Below, piece after piece: positions 34,167 through 42,889 of a stretch of DNA of 64,000 nucleotides. Source of the DNA: Nocardioides gilvus (lineage in GTDB: Bacteria > Actinomycetota > Actinomycetes > Propionibacteriales > Nocardioidaceae); the NCBI RefSeq assembly GCF_003194605.1, contig NZ_QHKY01000002.1, forward strand, positions 310,001-374,000. Reading direction: 5' to 3'. A program made the position numbers and the translations under genes. The number at the start of each line of letters is the position of its first letter. Position 1 is the first letter of the stretch. The notes beneath the pieces are model-generated. The model saw only the letters and a list, made by a program, of their open reading frames with translations. It was not told the origin of the DNA and did no database searches.

Positions 34167-35512
34167 ACAGCCTCGACGACCTGCGCACCACCCTGCGCGA
34201 CCACGCCCATGGCATTGACGGGCTCGACCCGGTCAGCCGTACGACCGGTGTCCGCGCCCGGGTCGCCGAGCAGCGTCGGCGCCGCAACGCCGTACGCGGT
34301 GGGGTCGCGCTCGCGGCCGTCGCCGCCGTCGTCAGCGGCGTCGTCCTCACCGACCCGGGCACGGGACCGACTCCCGACCCGGCCGCCGGCCTTGGCGCGC
34401 CCGAGAGCTTCACGGCCTTGGGGTGGACGTACGAGCTCGCCGACGCGGTCGAGAGCGATGGGTCCACGCAGACGATCTCGCTGCCGGCGAGCGAGCGTCC
34501 GTACCTGATCAGCTGGAAGACCGAGGGCGAGAGCCAAGACGTCACGGTGACGTCGAGGACCGAGTCCGACACCGAGCCCGTCGACGAACCCATCTGGAGC
34601 TCCTCGGCCGCTGACTGGGCCGACCACGTCGTGGTCAACGCCAGTCGGGACGAGAAGATCACGGTGAGCGCCGACGACGTCGCCGGCATCGCCGTTGCGA
34701 CCTACGAGATCGACCAGGGCGAGGTCCCCCCGGGGATGGGGTCGGGCAAGGCCGATGCCTTCCACTTCCGGGAGCGGGTTGCTGAGCGCGTCCTGCTGGG
34801 CGCGGCGGTCGCCGACGGCGAGAGCGAGACCCGTCTCGACTACGACGTCTCCGGCGACAGGGTCACCATCGCCTACTCGTGCTCCGGCCTCCCGAAGGGC
34901 GCGTGGATCCGGCTCAGCCTGGACGGTTCAGACGACGACACCACCTCGGGGGACAGCTGCGACGCCACCACCTTCGACCCGGGAGCCGGCACCACCTACA
35001 CCTTCTCTCCCCGGGAGGACTGGCCGCGAGAGGGCACTCTTCGTCTCTGGGTGTCGCGTTCGGAGTCGGACCTGACGCCGCTCCCGGCCTCTGAGGTCAC
35101 CGGGACCAAGCTCGGCGTGGCCCTCTACTCCTCGGACTCCTCGAAGCTGTGGGGCACCGAGTCCCCCACCGAGGTCGAGATGTCGGGCCACGCGTGGAAG
35201 CGCGTAGAGGCTGTTGATGTCGAGCCGGGAGCACCGTTGCGTCTCGACTCCCTCGCGGGTGCCAGTGCGTACGACGGCCCCTGGCTGGTGCAGGTGGCGC
35301 ACGAGGCGACCACGTACGACCGCGTCTCCTTCGAGGTCCTCACGGACGGGAGGACGAAATCCACCCACGCCTTCTCCTCGGAGGGCAGCGGCGTGGGGAT
35401 CATGGGCGACGTCCTCCTCCCCCCGTCCGCCGAGACGGTCTCCGTCGAGATCACGGAGGGCGCCGACGTCGTCACCCGCCAGGCACTGCTCTTCTACCGG
35501 CTCGCCGACTGA
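34163..35512 (+). CDS. Membrane-anchored protein, putative anti-sigma partner
   Basis: A 449-residue protein. A short N-terminal cytoplasmic part of about 45 residues (MNSLDDLRTTLRDHAHGIDG), one transmembrane helix (about 49-68, VRGGVALAAVAAVVSGVVLT) and a long extracytoplasmic part rich in beta-type, acidic sequence. Its start overlaps the sigma factor stop, the usual layout for a sigma/anti-sigma pair, but no zinc-finger anti-sigma motif is present. Assignment as an anti-sigma factor rests on context only. The extracellular part shows no recognised domain. Confidence 0.75.
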   Translation: MNSLDDLRTTLRDHAHGIDGLDPVSRTTGVRARVAEQRRRRNAVRGGVALAAVAAVVSGVVLTDPGTGPTPDPAAGLGAPESFTALGWTYELADAVESDGSTQTISLPASERPYLISWKTEGESQDVTVTSRTESDTEPVDEPIWSSSAADWADHVVVNASRDEKITVSADDVAGIAVATYEIDQGEVPPGMGSGKADAFHFRERVAERVLLGAAVADGESETRLDYDVSGDRVTIAYSCSGLPKGAWIRLSLDGSDDDTTSGDSCDATTFDPGAGTTYTFSPREDWPREGTLRLWVSRSESDLTPLPASEVTGTKLGVALYSSDSSKLWGTESPTEVEMSGHAWKRVEAVDVEPGAPLRLDSLAGASAYDGPWLVQVAHEATTYDRVSFEVLTDGRTKSTHAFSSEGSGVGIMGDVLLPPSAETVSVEITEGADVVTRQALLFYRLAD

Positions 35513-35578
35513 CGCCCGGCGTGAGGTGCACCACGCCCACCCCCGCCCAGAACGTTCGTTCCACCCCCGGGGCGGGGG

Positions 35579-35584
35579 TAGGCT
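35579..35584 (+). promoter_or_regulatory. Predicted -10 element of the helD gene
   Basis: TAGGCT follows a GGGGCGGGGG stretch. A start 6-7 nt further on leaves a leader of about 36 nt containing the GGGAGAA ribosome-binding site. Confidence 0.5.
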
Positions 35585-35626
35585 GGTCCACTTGCCGAAA
35601 CCCTCGCGGGAGTGGGAGAAACAGAG

Positions 35627-37798
35627 TTGTCCGAAGAGCTCGTCGCGCGCGAAGTCGCCGCGGAGCAGGCCTTTGTCGACCGTGTCTACGTCCAGCTGGA
35701 GAAGTCGGCCTCGGCCGCCCAGCGGCTGGCCAAGGAAGGTCACAGCCGCGCCCACCTCGGTCACGAGGGCGGGCTGGTCGAACGTGACGCCATGGTCTTC
35801 CAGGCCGCGAAGCGGATCGCCCAGCTCGACGCCGCCCACGAAGGGTTGGTCTTCGGCCGTCTCGACCTGCGTACCGAGCTCGACGCAGCCCCGCGCTACA
35901 TCGGCCGGATCGGCCTGCGCGACGACGAACGCGACTCCCTACTGATCGACTGGCGCGCCCCCGCGGCCGCCGTCTTCTACCAGGCCACCGCAGCGACCCC
36001 GAGCGGCGTCGTACGTCGTCGGGTGCTGCGCGCCGAGCACCGTACGGTCGTGGGCGTCGAGGACGAGCTGCTCGACGACTCGGTCGAGACCGACCTCCCG
36101 ATCGTCGGCGAGGGCGCGTTGATGGCGCAGCTCTCCCGGGCCCGCGACCGCTCCATGCACTCGATCGTCGCGACCATCCAGGCCGAGCAGGACAAGGCGA
36201 TCCGCGCGCCGGGCAAGGGCGTCGTGTCGATCTCCGGCGGCCCGGGGACGGGCAAGACCGTCGTGGCCCTGCACCGCGCAGCCTTCCTGCTCTACAACGA
36301 CCGTCGCCGTTACGAGTCGGGCGGCGTGCTGATCGTCGGCCCGTCCGGCGTCTTCATGCGCTACATCGAGCGCGTCCTGCCCTCGCTGGGTGAGACCGCG
36401 GTGGCGTTGCGCTCACTGGGCGAAGTGGTCAGCGGGATCCGCGCGACCCGCCACGACGTGCCCGCCGTGGCCGACATCAAGGGTGCGGCACGGATGGTCG
36501 AGCTGCTGCGGCGTACGTCGCGTCAGCAGGCCCCGGGCAGCCCGCGCGAGTTCGAGATCTTCTGGCGCGACTCCAAGCTCCGTCTCGACGGAGCCCAGCT
36601 CGCCAAGCTGCGCCGCAACCTGATGTCGCACGGCCCCCGCAACCAGCAGGTCTCGCGCGTCCCGTCTGCCCTGCTCGACGCGTTGTGGCGCCAGGTGCGC
36701 AGCGACCGCGGGCGCGAGCGTGGGCGGGATCTCTTCAACGACGACATGCTCGGCGAGCAGCGTTTCGTCGACTTCACGATGGCGTGGTGGCCGCCGCTGG
36801 ACGCCGCCGAGGTGCTCGGTTGGTTGCGCGACCCCGACTTCCTGGCCCGGGTCGCCGACGGCGTGCTGAGCCAGGACGAGCAGAAGCTGTTGCTGCAGGC
36901 CTGGGAGCACGACCCGAGCCTCACCATCGAGGACGTCGCGCTGCTCGACGAGTTGCGCTACTCGATCGGCGACGTGCCGCTGCGCACCGACGACGACCAC
37001 ACCCTCGACGACCACGTCGGCGGCACCATGCAGGAGCTGACCACCAGCTCTGATCGTGAGTACGCCTCCAGTGGCCGCGCCTGGACCCCGCCCAGCCACC
37101 GGATCGACGACGACCCCTATGCGCACGTACTGATCGACGAGGTCCAGGACCTCACCCCGATGCAGTGGCGGATGGTCGGGCGGCGTGGGCGTACGGCGTC
37201 GTGGACCATCGTCGGCGACCCCGCGCAGTCCTCGTGGCCGGTGGCCGCCGAGGCCGATGCGGCGCGCGACGCGGCGCTGGCGGGCAAGCAGATCCACTCG
37301 TTCCACCTGTCGAAGAACTACCGCAACTCCTCCGAGATCTACGAGTACGCCGCTGCCTACGCCCAGCGCGTCGGCCTGGACGCCGACCTGCCCGAGGCGG
37401 TCCGGTCGACCGGCGAGCACCCGGTCGAGATCGCGGCCGGCGACGACCTGGCCCAGACCGTACGCAAGGCGGTCGGCGAGATCGCTGGACGCGTGGCCGG
37501 CACCGTCGGCATCGTGGTCCCGGTGGCGCGCCGCTCCGAGGTCAACGGCTGGTTGGCTTCGTGGGACGAGTTCGCCGAGTACGCCAAGGGCGCGAAGGCA
37601 GCGATCGACGACGCGGTCGCGCCCTCGGGTGAGGACCGGGTCGTGGTGCTGACCGGTGTCGACACCAAGGGCCTGGAGTTCGACGGCATCGTCGTCGTAC
37701 GCCCCGACGAGATCGAGAGCGAGTCGAGCACCGGACGGGCGACGCTCTACGTCGTGCTCACCCGCGCGACGCAGCTGCTGACGGTGGTCGGGGGCTGA
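35627..37798 (+). CDS. helD: HelD-like ATPase (RNA polymerase recycling factor)
   Basis: A 723-residue superfamily 1 ATPase. Walker A is GGPGTGKT near residue 205. DEVQDLTPMQW (motif II) and the C-terminal GVDTKGLEFDGIVVV and YVVLTRA stretches (motifs V and VI) follow. An N-terminal coiled-coil region (residues 1-70) is typical of HelD, which rescues stalled RNA polymerase and can confer rifampicin tolerance. The TTG at 35627 is chosen because GGGAGAA lies about 8 nt upstream; a GTG at 35612 is the alternative. The last 41 bp overlap the convergent membrane-protein gene. Confidence 0.88.
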   Translation: MSEELVAREVAAEQAFVDRVYVQLEKSASAAQRLAKEGHSRAHLGHEGGLVERDAMVFQAAKRIAQLDAAHEGLVFGRLDLRTELDAAPRYIGRIGLRDDERDSLLIDWRAPAAAVFYQATAATPSGVVRRRVLRAEHRTVVGVEDELLDDSVETDLPIVGEGALMAQLSRARDRSMHSIVATIQAEQDKAIRAPGKGVVSISGGPGTGKTVVALHRAAFLLYNDRRRYESGGVLIVGPSGVFMRYIERVLPSLGETAVALRSLGEVVSGIRATRHDVPAVADIKGAARMVELLRRTSRQQAPGSPREFEIFWRDSKLRLDGAQLAKLRRNLMSHGPRNQQVSRVPSALLDALWRQVRSDRGRERGRDLFNDDMLGEQRFVDFTMAWWPPLDAAEVLGWLRDPDFLARVADGVLSQDEQKLLLQAWEHDPSLTIEDVALLDELRYSIGDVPLRTDDDHTLDDHVGGTMQELTTSSDREYASSGRAWTPPSHRIDDDPYAHVLIDEVQDLTPMQWRMVGRRGRTASWTIVGDPAQSSWPVAAEADAARDAALAGKQIHSFHLSKNYRNSSEIYEYAAAYAQRVGLDADLPEAVRSTGEHPVEIAAGDDLAQTVRKAVGEIAGRVAGTVGIVVPVARRSEVNGWLASWDEFAEYAKGAKAAIDDAVAPSGEDRVVVLTGVDTKGLEFDGIVVVRPDEIESESSTGRATLYVVLTRATQLLTVVGG

Positions 37799-38786
37799 CC
37801 GCGCTGGTCTGGCGACGCAACCGCCTCCACTCCCGGACGGCACGGGCACCCCACAGCAACATCAGGATCGCTCCCACCCATTTGCTCCCGATCAGCACGA
37901 GGATGACGGCGAGTCCGCTGATCGCCGTGTAGGCCCACGCCTTGCGACGGGTGCTGGCGATCTCGTCCGGGGGGAACTGCGCCGCATAGTCCTCCGGGCG
38001 GCCGAACTCCTCCTGCAGGGTCGAGCCAGCCTCGGCGCAGTGCGCCTGCGCCTCGGCAACGATGGTGCGGACTCGCTCTTCGGGCATGTCCGCCCGCAAC
38101 CGCAGCACACCCGCCAACACCGCGAGCCACTCGTCGTCCGTGCGTGGCGTGATCCACGCGCGGGGCGCGTCCTCGGGCAGCAAACTGTCGAAGAGCCGTC
38201 CCAGCAGCGCGCAGGCCAGCACCAACAGGACGACGTACCAAGGACTGGCCGTGGCGATGAGGTGGTCGCGGCCCAGCCAGACCAACAGACCCAGGAGCGC
38301 TACGCCACCGGCCACGACGCCGGTTCCGGCCGCAACGGCGACCGCGAGGGACCGACGAGACAGGGTCTTCTCCCAGACGGTGAGCACGGTCATCGTGACC
38401 AACCCCATGACGACCGGGAAGCCGAGAAGTCCGAGGTCGTACTCGAGTTGCCACTCCCTGTTGAACAAGGAGTGCAGAAGGACGACCACGCCCGTGCCGG
38501 CGGCGGCGTACATCCCCAGCACAGGCACGTCGCGCCAGCTCGCCGCCGGGTCGGGCACCACGAGTGGGAGGCCGTCCCGACGGCGTTCGGCGATCTGCTC
38601 GTCCGCCCACTCCTCCGGTGGGCCGAAGAGCTCAGTGGGGGGCTCACCGGTCTCAGCGATCAGGACGCGGGCCTCAGCGAGGATGTCGTCCACGACCGGG
38701 CGCGCGACGTCTTTCAGAGCCAGTCGCCAACGGGCGTCGTCGAGCCAGTCCTCGGCGTCCTCGGCCAACTCGTCGGACTCGTTCAT
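37758..38786 (-). CDS. PadR-linked membrane protein with HAAS-like segments
   Basis: A 342-residue protein with about six transmembrane helices. Two soluble segments resemble the HAAS signalling domain that accompanies PadR regulators: GEPPTELFGPPEEWADE near residue 50 and GSTLQEEFGRPEDYAAQ near 265. Its start overlaps the padR-type gene stop (ATGA), supporting a regulator/effector pair. The function is unknown. The start at 38786 (MNESDE) is preferred over a longer frame that reads through the regulator gene. The C-terminal codons overlap helD on the other strand. Confidence 0.78.
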   Translation of the reverse strand: MNESDELAEDAEDWLDDARWRLALKDVARPVVDDILAEARVLIAETGEPPTELFGPPEEWADEQIAERRRDGLPLVVPDPAASWRDVPVLGMYAAAGTGVVVLLHSLFNREWQLEYDLGLLGFPVVMGLVTMTVLTVWEKTLSRRSLAVAVAAGTGVVAGGVALLGLLVWLGRDHLIATASPWYVVLLVLACALLGRLFDSLLPEDAPRAWITPRTDDEWLAVLAGVLRLRADMPEERVRTIVAEAQAHCAEAGSTLQEEFGRPEDYAAQFPPDEIASTRRKAWAYTAISGLAVILVLIGSKWVGAILMLLWGARAVREWRRLRRQTSAVSPRPPSAAASRG

Positions 38787-39163
38787 CCTGTCTCCCCCGT
38801 GCTGGTCGATCCCGTGTCGCTCTGGGCCATCTCGTTCTGGGCCATCTCGCTCAAGGTGTCCGTGAGTTGTCGCCACTGCGCCAATTCCTCGCGCAGCCGT
38901 TCTTGGCCGGTGGCGGTGAGGTGGTATTCCCGCTTCCCGGGTCCCCCGGTGCCCTCAACCCAGACCGCTTCCACGCTGCGCGCCTCTTCCAGCCGGTTGA
39001 GCACCGGATAGAGCGACCCGCCCTTCAGCAGCCCGAATCCCTGTACCGCCAACGCTTGAGCGATGCCGTACCCGTGCAGTGGCCCGGTGGTCAGGCTCCC
39101 GAGCACGGCCAGCTCCAAGCTGGCCCGGATCCAGGGCATTGGCCAGCGCGGGGTGTCGGTCAT
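38783..39163 (-). CDS. PadR family transcriptional regulator
   Basis: A 126-residue winged-helix repressor: ASLELAVLGSLTTGPLHGYGIAQAL, then LKGGSLYPVLNRLEEARSVEAVWVEGTGGPGKREYHLT, the classic PadR pattern. The start at 39163 gives the family's usual length; an upstream start would run through the palindromic operator region. It likely controls its own operon with the overlapping membrane-protein gene downstream. Confidence 0.88.
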   Translation of the reverse strand: MTDTPRWPMPWIRASLELAVLGSLTTGPLHGYGIAQALAVQGFGLLKGGSLYPVLNRLEEARSVEAVWVEGTGGPGKREYHLTATGQERLREELAQWRQLTDTLSEMAQNEMAQSDTGSTSTGETG

Positions 39164-39189
39164 ACCTAAGTATGAGTTGTATCTAGATA
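39161..39189 (-). promoter_or_regulatory. Inverted repeats at the PadR start, likely operator
   Basis: CATAC...GTATG (39161-39174) includes the start codon. A perfect 10-bp palindrome TATCTAGATA lies at 39180-39189. Two short palindromes over the promoter of a PadR gene suggest autoregulation. Confidence 0.5.
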
Positions 39190-39256
39190 TGTCGTCAAGG
39201 TCCACGCAGCCGCTGACCGAGTGACAGCGACTGCCCCGAGAGTTCTCGAAAGGTGC

Positions 39257-40555
39257 TCAGTCGCGGGGTGGGCTGTAGCCATACACGCACATGGTCGGCA
39301 CCAGATTCCGCTCAGGCAGATCGAGTTTCGGCAGCGCAAACACGTTCCTGCCGTCGCCACCGAAGGCGGTTCCGAACAGGTCGAACAGTGGTTGGTGCTG
39401 CTTCACGGAGATGAGCACACCGGAGGCGGAGCCCGAGGTCTGCGTCCTCCACCAGTTCGAGGGAGGGTTGCTGCGAGGGGTGGCCCAGAAGCCAACTTGA
39501 GACATGTAACACGCACCGGTCGAGGAGTTGTCGCTCCACTTGTTGGTGGTCGAGGTGCAGACCTGTTGGCTCGTTCCGGCCAGGGACGCGATGTCGGGCA
39601 GTGCGAACGTGGTCTCCCCGTCACCGCCGAACACGTCACCCATGAGGCCGTAGAGCGCCGAACGCTTGGCAGGGTTCAGCAACTTGCCGTCGGCCAGCGC
39701 GTACCCGTAGGCCGGAGTCTCGAAGGCAAACAACTGGAGCTGCCCGATCAGGCAGCTGCGTGCGATCTGATCGTCATCCGGATCGGTCTCGCTAGGGTCG
39801 AGGCCAACGCCGCAGACCAGCGCGTGGAGCCCGGCGCCGGGTCCCTCGACCGTCGGCATCGCGAACCTGTTTGCGTCGCCTCCGAACCTGGTGCCCGTCA
39901 GCTCGTACAGGTCGGGCCACATCCTCGACGACACGGTCCGGCCGTCAGCCGGTACGTACCCGGCCGGTGTGATGTTCGTGGGGAAGAAGTCGATCTCGCC
40001 GATGTAGCCGCACCCGGCGTCGAGCGTTGCGTTGTCGATGAAGAGCGACGAGGCACCGAACGGGCCTGCAGCGACCTTCCGATCCTTGGGACCCACCACG
40101 GTCACTGCGACGCGCAGGGTCCGTTCGTCATGGTCGTAGGTCGGCTCTCCGAGCTCCACGATCAGCGGCTCGTCCTGTCCTGCGACCGTCAGCACGGCGT
40201 TCGGCGGCACGTCGGTGAAGCCGAGGTCCGCCCAGCCCAGCACGAAGGCCTGCGTCGAGATGGTGCCGCCGTCACGCGCGGGCCGGTCCGAGAACCAGGT
40301 CGTCTGCCTCGCGGCGTGATCCAGTGTCAGCGCGTACCCGTCGCCGTCCGCTTCCTGAAGGTCGCCCGACTCCGCTTGCAGAGCGAACAGGAGGCTCTCC
40401 TGTGCGGGCAGGTCCTTGATCTCCGCAACGGAGGTCGCGTCCGCGTCCTGGGTGGTGGTGGCGGGTTCGTTCTCAGCGGACGTGTCGTCGCCGAGCGTGC
40501 ATGCGCTGAGGAAGAGGAGAGCGGTGAGGAGCGCGAACAGCGCTGAGCGCTTCAT
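39257..40555 (-). CDS. Lipoprotein with three phage tail-collar (MdpB-like) modules
   Basis: A 432-residue protein. A lipoprotein signal peptide ends in LFLSAC, with the lipidated Cys at residue 19. After an acidic linker and a domain of about 120 residues come three related modules. Each has the collar pattern of [DW]G, a short linker, 'GxxFGGDG...FALP' and a following loop: TGTRFGGDANRFAMPTVEG, MGDVFGGDGETTFALPDIAS and FGTAFGGDGRNVFALPKLDL. Tail-collar domains occur in phage fibres and microcystin-dependent proteins. No phage genes are near. Three single-module relatives lie at 54511-56082. The cell-surface role is unknown. Confidence 0.8.
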   Translation of the reverse strand: MKRSALFALLTALLFLSACTLGDDTSAENEPATTTQDADATSVAEIKDLPAQESLLFALQAESGDLQEADGDGYALTLDHAARQTTWFSDRPARDGGTISTQAFVLGWADLGFTDVPPNAVLTVAGQDEPLIVELGEPTYDHDERTLRVAVTVVGPKDRKVAAGPFGASSLFIDNATLDAGCGYIGEIDFFPTNITPAGYVPADGRTVSSRMWPDLYELTGTRFGGDANRFAMPTVEGPGAGLHALVCGVGLDPSETDPDDDQIARSCLIGQLQLFAFETPAYGYALADGKLLNPAKRSALYGLMGDVFGGDGETTFALPDIASLAGTSQQVCTSTTNKWSDNSSTGACYMSQVGFWATPRSNPPSNWWRTQTSGSASGVLISVKQHQPLFDLFGTAFGGDGRNVFALPKLDLPERNLVPTMCVYGYSPPRD

Positions 40556-40726
40556 GAGGACCTTCTGGTCGGTGGTGGCAGGAGACGTAGAAGGACGACG
40601 CCCGCGGCAAGGCTATGGGGGGCACGTCGCTCGCGTCCGACGAATGGGACTACCCGGTGACCGACGGGCCAGGGAAGTGGGAGCATCCAAGTCTTGGCTT
40701 TGTTGTGCACCTGCTGGAGGGCTGTC

Positions 40727-41848
40727 ATGCACTTTTCCTTGACCTCATTGCGAGCGCTTGCTGGTCTCGTGGCCGCGTTACTGGTGGCGAGCATGCTCAG
40801 CGTCCTGACCGCTGCGAGCGCCCGCGCTAACGACCTCGGCACTGCCACGATCAGCGGCGTCCTCCTGGGTGACGGGGCGCCCCTCGTCGGCGACGTCAAC
40901 ATCCACTCGGTCGACTCGAACGGTGCCCACGACTGGCAGACGTACGCCTTCACTGACGCCGCCGGCAGGTGGTCGCTGGAGGTCCCGGCCGGCGACTACG
41001 TGATCTACGCCCACGCCTACGACGTTCCCTACCTGTTCACGTACGTGGGGTCCCAGGCGTCGGACAACATGTTCGGGGCGGGCAGCTTCCGCGTGGAGGC
41101 CGGCCAGAGCCTCACCAAGGACATCGACATGATCCCGGCCTCCGTGGTCACGGGATCCGTCCTTGCCAACGGGTCACCCGCGGCGGGCGCGTACGTGATG
41201 GCCTTCGCGTGGGACGCGATCAAGCAGTCATGGGTCTTCGTCAGCGACGACCACGCCGCGCAGGACGGCAGCTACTGGCTGCCGGCCCGCGAGGGTCAAC
41301 TGCTGACGATCCGGTTCTCCGAGTTCGGGTTCCTCACGCAGTACCTGGGCGGCAGCGCTGACTTCCCCCAGACGCCCACGGACGCCAACAGCGTGACGGC
41401 CACGGGTCGTACGACCACCGTGCCCGCCTTCTCCCTCACCCGTGAGGGTGAGGTGACCCCCGGGCCGACCCCCACGCCCACACCGACCCCCACGCCTACT
41501 CCGGAGCCCGTGAAGAAGGTCAAGGCCACGGTGAAGGTCAAGGGCGACAAGAAGGTCCGGGCGAACGAACGGGCCGTGCTCACCCTCCGTGTCCGAGCTG
41601 TGGGCAAGGAGCCTCGCCTGACCGCTTCTGGCCACGTGGTGGTGAAGATGACCGCCAAGGGCAAGAAGGTCCGCACCCTGCGGGTCAAGCTCAAGGACGG
41701 CCTGGCGACGTTCCGGCTTCCCAGGTTGGCCAAGGGCAAGTGGGGAGTTCGCGTCACCTACCAGGGCAACGCGCAGATTGAGAAGGCGTCGAAGAAGTAC
41801 GTCCTCAAGGTCACCGCGGCGAAGAAGGCGAAGAAGCGGAGGCGCTGA
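40727..41848 (+). CDS. Secreted protein with Ig-like repeats and Thr-Pro linker
   Basis: A 373-residue protein. A signal peptide (LRALAGLVAALLVASMLSVL, cleavage near residue 35) is followed by two carboxypeptidase-regulatory-like segments (DAAGRWSLEVPAGDYVIYA; ANGSPAAGAYVMA), a TPTPTPTPTP linker near 260 and a C-terminal basic Ig-like domain (VKVKGDKKVRANERAVLTLR). The last residues are Lys/Arg-rich. CTGGAGG precedes the ATG. It may bind cell-surface polymers; the function is unknown. No operon partner is evident. Confidence 0.75.
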   Translation: MHFSLTSLRALAGLVAALLVASMLSVLTAASARANDLGTATISGVLLGDGAPLVGDVNIHSVDSNGAHDWQTYAFTDAAGRWSLEVPAGDYVIYAHAYDVPYLFTYVGSQASDNMFGAGSFRVEAGQSLTKDIDMIPASVVTGSVLANGSPAAGAYVMAFAWDAIKQSWVFVSDDHAAQDGSYWLPAREGQLLTIRFSEFGFLTQYLGGSADFPQTPTDANSVTATGRTTTVPAFSLTREGEVTPGPTPTPTPTPTPTPEPVKKVKATVKVKGDKKVRANERAVLTLRVRAVGKEPRLTASGHVVVKMTAKGKKVRTLRVKLKDGLATFRLPRLAKGKWGVRVTYQGNAQIEKASKKYVLKVTAAKKAKKRRR

Positions 41849-42284
41849 CCCTGGTGTCGTGCGGGGCGCGCAGGTCAGTCACGTGCCACGTCGCGGGGAT
41901 GCGCCGCGACAGCGCGGCCGGGTGCTGTACACCACCCAGAAAGGGGCGCATTCATCATCAGCATGTCCGCCCCTACTTGCTTCGGGTCTCGTCGGGGTCG
42001 GCGGCAGCTTGGCGTCCGACCTGAGCCACGCGGCGCGCCTACCCGTAATCGGAAGGCACTTCCCCGACTTTCTCATTCGACAAAAGTCGCTAGGGGTCAA
42101 CGACGCGATCGTGGCGACGCGCTAGTCGGCGCAGGAGAGGGCGATCTTCGCCGCGCGGGCCATGGGCTGGCGCATCGGTTGAAACCGCCTTTCCCCCCAT
42201 GGCGCGGTCCGGGCACCCCGCACCATCCCGTACTGCCCCGACTCGCACGCGGAGAACTCCGACGCTCTTGTCGATCCGAGCTGG
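41849..42284. other. 436-bp region without a convincing gene
   Basis: Short open frames are present on both strands, but none has a credible start signal, codon pattern or recognisable family. A hairpin with 7-bp arms lies at 42065-42089 (CGACTTT/AAAGTCG). The local base composition is slightly less GC-rich in places. Nothing else was identified. Confidence 0.5.
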
Positions 42285-42695
42285 TCAGGGCACTTCTTGG
42301 GCGAGGAGAGCGATGAACTCGTCTGCCATTTCCAGATGCCGTGCCAGTTTCGCGCGCCGCTCGTCGACGTCGGCACGGATCGCGGTGACACGATCGACGG
42401 CCAACCGAGATGCCTCTGCGTCAGCAGTGGAGTCGCGGATCGTCTCGATGTCAGTCATGACTGCCTTCATCTGGTCAAGCGTGAATCCCAAGGGCTTCAT
42501 CCGTCGGATGACGAGGATCTTCTCCACGTCCTCCGCGGTGTAGAGGCGAAATCCGCCTTCGCTGCGTCCTGAGGGCCTCAACAGACCGACTTCCTCCCAG
42601 TGTCGGAGGCTGCGCAGAGACAGCTCTGTCCTGGTGGCCACCTCACCGATCTGCATCACCGAACCTGGTGCGGAGGGACTGGACTCAGGGGGCAT
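42285..42695 (-). CDS. MerR family transcriptional regulator
   Basis: A 136-residue regulator. The MerR DNA-binding domain starts at MQIGEVATRTELSLRSLRHWEEVGLL with a family-typical second helix (LYTAEDVEKILVIRRMKPLGFTLDQ), and a C-terminal dimerisation helix follows. No Cys or other metal ligands are visible, so a metal effector is unlikely. The start is taken at 42695, although MQIGEV further in is possible. It is divergent from the SulP gene, and a MerR-type promoter lies between them. Confidence 0.88.
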   Translation of the reverse strand: MPPESSPSAPGSVMQIGEVATRTELSLRSLRHWEEVGLLRPSGRSEGGFRLYTAEDVEKILVIRRMKPLGFTLDQMKAVMTDIETIRDSTADAEASRLAVDRVTAIRADVDERRAKLARHLEMADEFIALLAQEVP

Positions 42696-42719
42696 CGAAG
42701 GGTCCTCACGTCGTGACAA

Positions 42720-42750
42720 TTGCAACCCTCACGTTACGTGAGAGTACGAT
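42720..42750 (+). promoter_or_regulatory. MerR-type promoter with 19-bp spacer and operator
   Basis: TTGCAA (42720-42725) and TACGAT (42745-42750) are separated by 19 bp, the long spacing that MerR proteins correct by untwisting. The spacer holds a perfect palindrome, CTCACGT-T-ACGTGAG (42728-42742). It faces the SulP gene; the divergent MerR gene starts at 42695. Confidence 0.8.
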
Positions 42751-42889
42751 CTGCTCAGACTTCGCCGGCAGGACGCCGGCACGCGCACCCATGGTGCGCA
42801 CCAACCCCATCCAGATCCAAGTCGTCCGGGCATGTCACCTCGACGTGGCGCTCGCACGGACGGCTGCCTCCCAGAACGGAGCGCCGCCC

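Noticed and set aside
41849..42284. Short frames on both strands between the secreted protein and the MerR gene
   Set aside because: No start signal, codon pattern or recognisable product.
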